Shown here piece by piece: positions 1-5,718 of a stretch of 7,531 nucleotides of DNA. The DNA is taken from contig CAMLIL010000157.1 in NCBI GenBank assembly GCA_946480015.1, forward strand, positions 1-7,531. The letters are read 5' to 3'. Made by a program: the position numbers and the translations under genes. This stretch comes from an uncultured Oxalobacteraceae bacterium (lineage in GTDB: Bacteria; Pseudomonadota; Gammaproteobacteria; Burkholderiales; Burkholderiaceae). A model generated the notes under the pieces. That model was not told where the DNA came from. It did no database searches and saw nothing but the letters and a program-made list of their open reading frames with translations. Position 1 is the stretch's first letter, and each line of letters begins with the position of its first letter.

Positions 1-16
1 CCCACGGGATCCGGCC

Positions 17-491
17 ATGCAACGGCGTTCATTTGCGAAATATCTCGAGCAGCTGGGCACCCTGTCGCGCCAGCAGATCGCTACCGTGCTGCGCGCTGCC
101 CAGGACATCGTGCGCCGTGGGCAAGTGGTGCTCACCATCGAGTCGGCACGCGCGCCACGGCTGGCTTGCCCGCGTTGCGCCGGCACGGCCCTGCACCGCC
201 ATGGCCACGCCAACGATTTGCAGCGCTTTCGCTGCACAGCGTGCGGGCGCACGTTCAATTCGCTGACCGGCACGCCGCTTGCCCGGCTGCGGCACAAGGC
301 CAAATGGCTGGATTTTTGCGACACCATGCTCGACCCCGGCGCCACCGTGCGCAAAGCGGCCGAGCGGACCGGCGTACACCGCAACACCAGTTTCCGCTGG
401 TGGCGCGCGACCGCACCGGCCGCACCCATGACGCCGTCACCGGCAAGGGGCCGGTCAGCGCGTCTTGCAGACCATGGTCAAGCGCGGTGCG
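17..491 (+). pseudogene. IS1595-type transposase, N-terminal fragment (broken)
   Basis: This is the front half of a DDE transposase of the IS1595 type. In the first frame, residues about 50-77 form a zinc ribbon (C51-P-R-C54 and C73-T-A-C76), followed by the family-typical GRTFNSLTGTPLARLR. A helix-turn-helix-like segment follows and ends in GVHRNTSFRW near base 400. The reading then jumps frame: LVARDRTGRTHDAVTGKGP is readable at about 397-460, and VLQTMVKRGA at 462-491 in the third frame. From family knowledge, the block that should lie between the RW and VARDRTG motifs, including the first catalytic Asp, is missing, so this is an internal deletion plus frameshift. It cannot make an active enzyme. 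The matching C-terminal part lies at 1885-2118. The element's left end may lie outside the window; I saw no terminal inverted repeat. Confidence 0.8.
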
Positions 492-903
492 GCGTATCAG
501 CCAGGCTCGCTCCATTCATGCAGACAGCTCCTTGCGCCGCATGGCTGGATTATTCCATCGTCGACGCGCGCGCCTTGCGCCGACCCGCACCGGGCGCGGC
601 GGCGTGGCCACGCTTGCGCTGCCGATGCCTCTGCCTCCGCCATCGCCCATCTTGGCCGTCCCGCCCGTTCCTGCGCGCGGTCTGAATCAGTCCACACAGC
701 GCGCAGCTTGCCGTGCAATGGCGGTCATCGGTGTTCGCTTCGTTGGCAAACAATGTAGTTCGCACCGGCAAGTTCAATGCCTTCCTGGCCATCCTACGAT
801 TCACGTGTCGCAGTTCACAGCGCGGTGTTCGGCACAGCGGCAGGTGAGCAGCGACGGGTAGAACTTCATTTTTTGATCGATGTCATTTAAAAGGAACATC
901 CAA
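492..903. other. Non-coding stretch between transposase fragment and exported-protein gene
   Basis: Transposase similarity stops near base 491, and the exported-protein gene starts at 904. Open frames exist on both strands here, but their arginine/alanine-rich, low-information translations look like shadows of GC-rich DNA. I recognise no protein, RNA gene or convincing promoter. The last 40 bases are clearly more AT-rich than the rest, consistent with a leader for the gene at 904. This is the left part of the segment that separates the two transposase halves. Confidence 0.5.
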
Positions 904-906
904 GTG
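891..906 (+). promoter_or_regulatory. Ribosome binding site that fixes a GTG start
   Basis: AAGGAA at 891-896 sits 7 nt before GTG at 904. The in-frame ATG at 880 has no purine-rich site before it and would put the Shine-Dalgarno inside the coding region. Starting at GTG also gives a compact, ordinary signal peptide (M-I-R-N-K then a hydrophobic core). Confidence 0.7.
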
Positions 907-1263
907 ATCCGCAACAAATTCTTTGGCAAGCATACCGTCGTCCTCGCCATCGCGGCCGCCAGCGCCCTGGTAGCTGGCTCAGCCAGCGCCGGCGGCGTCG
1001 CCGACGTCGCCGCTAGGCAACTCGCAACTTCCACGACCTTTACCGCCTACAACCCAAACAACGCCAACACCTGCGCGCGTGTCTACTTCAACGGCAAGCA
1101 GTACGACCTCAACAAGCACCACCCGTCCGCAGTGCTGCGCCAGGTCCCGCTCAATAAATCGATCATGGCTTCCATTTTCAAAGGAAATACCTGCGGTGGC
1201 GCGGCCATCAAGAACGTCTGGCACACCGCCGCCCGCGATGCAAAGGCCTGGACGGTGCAATAA
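904..1263 (+). CDS. Small exported protein with one cysteine pair, unknown family
   Basis: The product is 119 aa. Residues 1-29 form a Sec signal peptide: basic start (R3, K5, K9), hydrophobic core TVVLAIAAASALVAG, and an A-S-A cleavage site after about residue 29. The mature part is about 90 aa with exactly two cysteines (C57 and C97), plausibly one disulfide formed in the periplasm or outside the cell. The recognisable core is TCARVYFNGKQYDLN and FKGNTCGGAAIKN, rich in Asn, Gly and aromatics like a small beta-rich domain. I know no function for it. A second copy lies downstream (core 1607-1828) with about 30 of 50 core residues identical by eye and the same 40-residue cysteine spacing. The gene sits between two halves of a transposase. 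Two hairpins follow the stop. An inhibitor, adhesin-like or competition role would be speculation. Confidence 0.72.
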   Translation: MIRNKFFGKHTVVLAIAAASALVAGSASAGGVADVAARQLATSTTFTAYNPNNANTCARVYFNGKQYDLNKHHPSAVLRQVPLNKSIMASIFKGNTCGGAAIKNVWHTAARDAKAWTVQ

Positions 1264-1271
1264 GCCACGCC

Positions 1272-1345
1272 TGCCAGGTGCGCCCGCAGTCTTCCAGCGC
1301 ACCTGGCACCGGGCAGCCGTGCCGGGGCCAGCCAGCGCCCCGGCA
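1272..1345 (+). terminator. Two tandem GC-rich hairpins after the exported-protein gene
   Basis: The first hairpin has a perfect 12-bp stem, TGCCAGGTGCGC (1272-1283) with GCGCACCTGGCA (1297-1308), and a 13-nt loop. It begins 8 nt after the stop codon. The second has a 9-bp stem, TGCCGGGGC (1320-1328) with GCCCCGGCA (1337-1345), and an 8-nt loop. Neither is followed by a real U-tract, so they are not classic intrinsic terminators. They may still stop transcription or protect the 3' end of the mRNA. Confidence 0.45.
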
Positions 1346-1427
1346 GCTATTTCTACCTGCGCAGTCCGCCAGTGCATGACGCGGCAGCCGCCCCTTTCCC
1401 CTTGATATTCGCGTGCACCGCCTCCCG

Positions 1428-1828
1428 CTGAGCATCGCCGAGGACAGCGCCAGGCCGGTGTTCGCTGGGTCGGCCAGCAATGCCGTTCGCTCCGGCACGT
1501 TCCCCCCGACTCGCCCCGCCTCTGATGGCCATCCATCCCGCCGGCGAGCATGTAGTGCGGCTTTCCAGCCTGCGCTCGGCACCGCCTGCGCGGCGCCGCC
1601 CTGTCTATGACCAACAAGAACGCTTCCACGACCTGCGCACGTGCCTACGTCGAGGGTCGGCAATACAACCTGAACGCGGCCAACCCAACTGCCAACCTCG
1701 TCCAGGCCAAAACGAACAAGTGGTACATGGCATCCGTGTTCAAGGGTCAGAAATGTGGCGGCGTGGCCATCAAGAATGTCGGGGTCACGACCGGCAACGG
1801 TAACCATACACAGTGGCAGATTCGATAA
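1428..1828 (+). pseudogene. Diverged second copy of the exported-protein gene, probably broken
   Basis: The frame at 1607-1828 would give 73 aa and carries the same core as the gene at 904: TTCARAYVEGRQYNLN, then YMASVFKGQKCGGVAIKNV, with cysteines at residues 10 and 50 (spacing 40, as in the first copy). The ATG at 1607 has no ribosome binding site and no signal peptide, and an in-frame TAG at 1553-1555 blocks an upstream extension. A likely signal-peptide relic is readable in a different frame at 1428-1484. There, L-S-I-A-E-D-S-A-R-P-V-F-A-G-S-A-S-N-A parallels the LAIAAASALVAGSASAG of the first copy, but its hydrophobic core is ruined by charged residues. I read this as an old tandem duplication that has lost export. 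An alternative is a shortened cytosolic protein translated from 1607. Confidence 0.6.
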
Positions 1829-1884
1829 GCGACTGTTTACAGCCGCCCGGCACACGCTTGCCATGGCGGGCCCTAAAGCACCCG

Positions 1885-2118
1885 AGCTACCGGGCTTTCA
1901 CCAGCGCCAGCGGCATCCGGCATGAGTTCGTCAATCTCAGTGCCAGCGAACGGGTGCGCGGCGCCATGCACGTGCAGAACGTGAATGCCTACCACAGCCG
2001 CCTGCGCGGGTGGCTGCATCACTTCCGCGGCGTGCTACCCGCTACCTGGACAATTACTGCGGCCACCCCGGAGGCGTTCCTGTGCAGCGCTGTCAGCGTC
2101 GGGCGCATCCACAGCTAA
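1885..2118 (+). pseudogene. IS1595-type transposase, C-terminal fragment (frameshifted)
   Basis: The translation from 1885 gives SYRAFTSASGIRHEFVN and then MHVQNVNAYHSRLRGWLHHF, the characteristic C-terminal segment of IS1595-type transposases (QNVNAYHSRL.GW). Just after, near 2030, the frame slips by one base: RYLDNYCG is readable only in the neighbouring frame. The original frame then resumes with PEAFLCSAVSVGRIHS and a TAA at 2116-2118. It continues the fragment that ends at 491. Judged by the family layout, only a short piece (around ten residues) is missing between VLQTMVKRGA and SYRAF, so the two pieces once were one gene now split by about 1.4 kb. I found no convincing terminal inverted repeat or target duplication to the right. 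Confidence 0.78.
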
Positions 2119-2497
2119 CAGGGACAGCGCCAATCGGAACGTCACGACTTTGAGCTGCGGTCGAGGCCGTTTATCGAGTCTAGCCAGAGCTCGCTGAGTC
2201 AGGTGAGCTGACATCTAGTTGAGCCAATATGTGATCGATGATGTCCAATCGTAATCACGAAAAATGCTATTGGGACAGCAGTTACGCCTCCTCACTGCGC
2301 ATGTGCGTGCCGTGCGGCACGTCCGATTCCATCTGGATATACTGACTGCCGTTAATGTCCTTGCTGAATGAAAGGGCCACGCTACCTGAAGCGTGATTGA
2401 GCCCAGCCAATCCTGTCCCAGCTTTTTCGCTCCCATACGAATCTCGTTTCTCAGGCCGGCCTGTCGGGTACGGCACCATCGATCATAGGTTGTTCCC
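2119..2497. other. Intergenic region upstream of the rpfF-like gene
   Basis: These 379 nt hold whatever promoter drives the rpfF-like gene, but I see no strong sigma-70 pair. A small hairpin (CGTGCC-GTGC-GGCACG, 2306-2321) and one lifelike minus-strand open frame (2282-2479, listed separately) are the only structures. The Shine-Dalgarno before the ATG at 2498 is weak (AGG at 2487-2489). Confidence 0.5.
2282..2479 (-). CDS. Possible small protein or gene remnant, unknown
   Basis: This open frame would give 65 aa. Its composition is balanced (Ser, Gly, Asp, Glu, Asn, Gln), unlike the Arg/Ala-rich shadow frames elsewhere; an example stretch is SGSVALSFSKDINGSQYIQM. No family, signal peptide or membrane segment is recognised. 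An in-frame stop lies just upstream of the ATG (2483-2485), and no clear ribosome binding site precedes it. It is divergent from the rpfF-like gene, with its start 19 nt from that gene's start. It could be a real small gene, a decayed remnant of a longer gene, or chance. Confidence 0.22.
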   Translation of the reverse strand: MVPYPTGRPEKRDSYGSEKAGTGLAGLNHASGSVALSFSKDINGSQYIQMESDVPHGTHMRSEEA

Positions 2498-3517
2498 ATG
2501 CCACTACAAAACCACCCTAAAACGCGGCGCTTCATCGAAGCGGGCCCGCTCTCCCAGATGTCTGCCTGGTACGAGGCAGAACGCAATGTGATGTGGATGA
2601 TGTTGCACGCACACCCACGCCCCTGTTTTAATCCGGAACTGTTAGAAGACATTTCAAACCTCGTCCGTGCGGCGAAAAAATCGGGCTTGCCGATCGACTT
2701 CTGGGTGACCGGGTCCACCGTCCCAGGACTGTATAACGTTGGCGGCGACCTGTCCTTTTTCGCCCGGCATATCCGGGCAGGCGACCGCAGCGCACTGATG
2801 GCTTATGCGCGCAGCTGTATCGACGCGGTGTACCAGGCGATGACGGGATTCGGCGTGGACGCCATTTCAATCGCCCTGGTCGAAGGCACTGCGCTAGGCG
2901 GCGGCTTCGAGGCAGCGCTTGCCCATGAATATGTACTGGCCCAAAAAGGTGTCAAGCTGGGCTTCCCGGAGATCGCATTCAACATGTATCCGGGCATGGG
3001 CGCCTATTCGCTGGTCGCGCGCAAGGCGCACATGCGCCTTGCTGAACAACTGATCAGCACAGGCGAGTCCTTCAGCGCGGAGTGGCATCACGAGAAGGGG
3101 CTGGTCGACCTCGTGTTCGAGCCGGGAGAGGCGTATATTGCCACGCGCACTTTCATCGACGGCATACGTCATAAGCTCAATGGCATCCACGCCATGCTGC
3201 GCGCACGACGCCGGGTACTGCCGATTACCAAATCCGAGCTGCTCGATATTACCGAGGACTGGGCCGACTCGGCCTTCCAATTGGAAGAGAAGGACCTTGC
3301 TTACATGGAGCGCCTGGTGATGCTGCAGGACAAACGCGGTATGAAGGCCGACGCTGCGGTCGCCAGTCCTGCAACAGCCGTCGGCGAACCGCCAGCACGA
3401 ACCGGAACCGCGCCAAAGATCGCCACCGCCTGGCCCGCCGCCAAGCCTGCAGCTGCTTTATCTCGCAGCAACACAGGGGACGTTCAAGGATTTCGTATGT
3501 CGCTGGCCGCGGTGTGA
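2498..3517 (+). CDS. rpfF: DSF-family signal synthase, RpfF-like (crotonase fold)
   Basis: This is an enoyl-CoA hydratase/isomerase-superfamily protein (339 aa) of the RpfF type. RpfF enzymes dehydrate 3-hydroxyacyl-ACP to a cis-2-unsaturated acyl chain and release it as a diffusible signal (DSF, BDSF). The two catalytic glutamates are present: E138 in LGGGFEAAL and E158 in LGFPEIAF, 20 residues apart as for E141/E161 of the Xanthomonas enzyme. The oxyanion-hole region is YNVGGDLSFF (about 79-88), and PGMGAYSLVARK (165-176) follows the second Glu. The C-terminal helix (ITEDWADSAFQLEEKDLAYMERLV) is also typical. The domain ends near residue 282, the usual full length of about 290. The last 55 or so residues are an Ala/Pro-rich, probably disordered extension. 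The gene converges on an RpfR-like receptor gene, which strongly supports the call. A plain fatty-acid-oxidation hydratase is the less likely alternative. Confidence 0.9.
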   Translation: MPLQNHPKTRRFIEAGPLSQMSAWYEAERNVMWMMLHAHPRPCFNPELLEDISNLVRAAKKSGLPIDFWVTGSTVPGLYNVGGDLSFFARHIRAGDRSALMAYARSCIDAVYQAMTGFGVDAISIALVEGTALGGGFEAALAHEYVLAQKGVKLGFPEIAFNMYPGMGAYSLVARKAHMRLAEQLISTGESFSAEWHHEKGLVDLVFEPGEAYIATRTFIDGIRHKLNGIHAMLRARRRVLPITKSELLDITEDWADSAFQLEEKDLAYMERLVMLQDKRGMKADAAVASPATAVGEPPARTGTAPKIATAWPAAKPAAALSRSNTGDVQGFRMSLAAV

Positions 3518-3545
3518 GGAAATCGAATCGCCAGTCGTGATGCCG

Positions 3546-5552
3546 CTACGCTACCAGGCGCGGCACGTCGTTTTTCGAGGTCAGCATCCACGCCTGGAAG
3601 TCGGCAAGCCGCATTGGTTTCCCAAACAAATTGCCCTGGGCGTAGTCCACCCCGATCTGTCGCAAGAAATCAGCCTGAGCTTCCGTTTCGATGCACTCAG
3701 CGACGACCTTCAGGTTCAGTTCGTGACCAACAGCGACCATCGAACGCACCAGGGCCCGCGCCTTCGCGTCGGTATGGATGGAGTGGATGAAACTGCCATC
3801 GAGCTTCAGCACATCGAGTGGCAGCCTCGACAGCTGAGACAGGGATGAATATCCCGTGCCGAAATCGTCCATGTGCACTTGCGCGCCGCGTTCCCGGAAC
3901 AGGTGAATCAAGCGGTGGGCCTGCTTCTCGTCCTCGATGAGGCAGCTCTCCGTGAGCTCCAGGTCCAGCATGGAAGGCAGTACGCCAATGCTCGAAATCG
4001 CAGCGGCGAAGTCCTGGACAATGGTGGGTACGCGCAGCTGGCGCGCGGACATATTGACCGCAATCCGAATGTTGAGCCCTTGTTGTGTCCAGGCGCCCGC
4101 CTGCCTGGCGGCGGCTCCCAGGACCCATTTCCCGAGCTGGACAATCAGGCCGGATTCTTCTGCGTACGAAATGAAATCGGTCGGCAGCACCAGTCCCCGC
4201 TGCGGGTGGTTCCAGCGCACCAGCGCCTCCACGCTGTCGGTCCGGCCCGTGGCCAGGGACACTTTTGGCTGGTAGTACAGCTCGAACTGTTCTTCTTCCA
4301 GCGCCCGCCGCATGTTCGCATCGAGCCACATGTACTCGCTCGCCTTGTCGTCCATTTCAGGAGCGAATACGCGGAACATGCAGCGGCCATCTTCCTTGGC
4401 AACGTACATGGCCGTATCGGCGCTGCGCACCAGCTCTTCCAGCGAATCGCCGTGTTCGGGGAACATCGCGACGCCCATCGAGCAGCCGGAATACACTTCC
4501 GCGCGGGTCAATTTGAACGGTGCCTTCATGCGCTCGAGAATGCGTTGCGCCGTCGCTTCGACCGCCATCGGCGCGGACCGCGCCACCATCATCAGGAACT
4601 CGTCGCCACCCAGGCGGGCCACCGTATCGCCAGGCGTCAGTACCTCGCCGATCGCCGCGGCCACCAGTTTAAGAAGCGCATCACCGGTCATGTGGCCGTA
4701 ATGGTCGTTGACCTTCTTGAAGTTGTCGAGGTCGAGGAAAATAAGGCCGAAAGGGGCCGCGTTCTCGATGGCAAGGCGATGCGTAATCTGCTCCTCGATG
4801 GCGTGACGATTTGGCAGGCCGGTCAATAAATCTGTATTGGCAAGCTCGAACAGGCGCGCCTTGGCCTGCTGCTCTTCGGTGACGTCGGTCCCCGAACAGA
4901 CCAGGTAGGCTTCGTCCACGCCGCAGCCCGAGCGTACGATGTTGTTCCGCCAGTGAATCATGCGCATGCCATTTTTGGTGAGAATGGGACGCATGACTTC
5001 GTAGGCCTGTTCATTCCGGAAGAAGCCGGTGATCGCTTCCCACGACTCAGCCCGAACGTCTTTGGGAATGAACAATTCGTGGGCGTTCCTGCCCACCAGT
5101 TGCGCTTCGGTCAGGCCGGTGACTTCCTCGCAGAGCCGATTGAACCGCCTGATTTTCCCGCTGCTGTCAAGAATGACGACCAGGGAATTAACTTCGGAAA
5201 CAATTTGTTCCGCGAACGTCAGGCCGTTACCCAGGTCCCTGGCGACGGTTTCCGTGTCGCCATAGTGTGCCGCGGTACCGCCCCATTCCCACGCGTCGAT
5301 CCTGTGGCCGACCAGGTGAATCTTCATGTGCGTGCCGAGCACTACAACGTCTAGCGCCAGGCTGGTGGTAACGCCTGTCATGGCCCGGATCGCGTCGGCC
5401 TGGCAAGCGCTCAGCTCCACGCTGACGCTGGGCGTGTCGTCTTTCTCACCAGATAATTGCAGGGAGTTGCTGTCGGCACTCAGGCGCCAGAATGGGCTGG
5501 GCGTGCCGAGATGGGTAAACAATTTGGGGTGATCGATGTCCTCGTTCAGCAT
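3546..5552 (-). CDS. rpfR: BDSF receptor and c-di-GMP enzyme, RpfR-like (FI-PAS-GGDEF-EAL)
   Basis: The 668-aa protein has no membrane segment and matches the RpfR/PdeR architecture and length. Residues about 1-100 correspond to the RpfF-interaction domain of RpfR proteins. PAS spans about 107-225 and is the expected BDSF-binding site. GGDEF spans about 235-395, with DLDNFK at 274-279 and an intact GGDEF at 315-319. EAL spans about 410-655, with E442-A-L, N500, E532 in LELTES, DDFGTG at 562-567, K583, and E619/E622 in VVAECIET; all the usual metal and catalytic positions look present. In known RpfR proteins, cis-2-dodecenoic acid binding raises phosphodiesterase activity and lowers c-di-GMP. 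The RxxD inhibitory site before GGDEF reads T-P-G-D, so the Arg is lost. ATG at 5552 is preceded by GAGAG 7-8 nt upstream. The adjacent rpfF-like gene supplies the presumed ligand and partner. Confidence 0.9.
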   Translation of the reverse strand: MLNEDIDHPKLFTHLGTPSPFWRLSADSNSLQLSGEKDDTPSVSVELSACQADAIRAMTGVTTSLALDVVVLGTHMKIHLVGHRIDAWEWGGTAAHYGDTETVARDLGNGLTFAEQIVSEVNSLVVILDSSGKIRRFNRLCEEVTGLTEAQLVGRNAHELFIPKDVRAESWEAITGFFRNEQAYEVMRPILTKNGMRMIHWRNNIVRSGCGVDEAYLVCSGTDVTEEQQAKARLFELANTDLLTGLPNRHAIEEQITHRLAIENAAPFGLIFLDLDNFKKVNDHYGHMTGDALLKLVAAAIGEVLTPGDTVARLGGDEFLMMVARSAPMAVEATAQRILERMKAPFKLTRAEVYSGCSMGVAMFPEHGDSLEELVRSADTAMYVAKEDGRCMFRVFAPEMDDKASEYMWLDANMRRALEEEQFELYYQPKVSLATGRTDSVEALVRWNHPQRGLVLPTDFISYAEESGLIVQLGKWVLGAAARQAGAWTQQGLNIRIAVNMSARQLRVPTIVQDFAAAISSIGVLPSMLDLELTESCLIEDEKQAHRLIHLFRERGAQVHMDDFGTGYSSLSQLSRLPLDVLKLDGSFIHSIHTDAKARALVRSMVAVGHELNLKVVAECIETEAQADFLRQIGVDYAQGNLFGKPMRLADFQAWMLTSKNDVPRLVA

Positions 5553-5651
5553 ATCAGTACTCTCTCAATCCAAAGCTCAGAGGTGCTGGACACTAGTGAA
5601 TGCCGACGGCGTGGGAACCAGTACCAAGCTATTTCGTCGAAGCGAATGCCC

Positions 5652-5657
5652 AATATA
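5652..5657 (-). promoter_or_regulatory. Candidate -10 element for the rpfR-like gene
   Basis: On the minus strand TATATT lies in the only AT-rich stretch of the 166-nt gap between the desaturase stop and the rpfR start. It would give a leader of about 90 nt. No good -35 sits 17 nt upstream, so it would need an activator or be a chance match. No terminator is visible after the desaturase, so read-through into rpfR is an alternative. Confidence 0.2.
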
Positions 5658-5718
5658 CACAAGTCCTTAATGAAGAGCGGAACGATACTGGCGTGCATTC
5701 AAAGGCCGTAGAGGCACG

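Noticed and set aside
166..861. 231-codon plus-strand frame across the transposase fragment
   Set aside because: Only a short part (about 397-460) matches the transposase, and this reflects a frameshift. The rest is uninformative Arg/Ala-rich sequence.
880..906. ATG at 880 as start of the exported-protein gene
   Set aside because: No ribosome binding site before it; AAGGAA lies between it and the well-placed GTG at 904.
979..1864. Two long minus-strand open frames opposite the exported-protein copies, which also resemble each other
   Set aside because: Their similarity follows from codon-aligned antisense of the duplicated plus-strand gene. Only the plus strand shows a ribosome binding site, a signal peptide and conserved cysteines.
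2215..2718. 167-codon minus-strand frame overlapping the start of rpfF
   Set aside because: Arg/Cys/Trp-rich composition with no motif, overlapping a well-supported gene; a shadow.
3873..4829. 318-codon plus-strand open frame opposite rpfR
   Set aside because: Shadow of a GC-rich gene. The minus-strand frame carries complete, ordered domain motifs; the plus frame has none.
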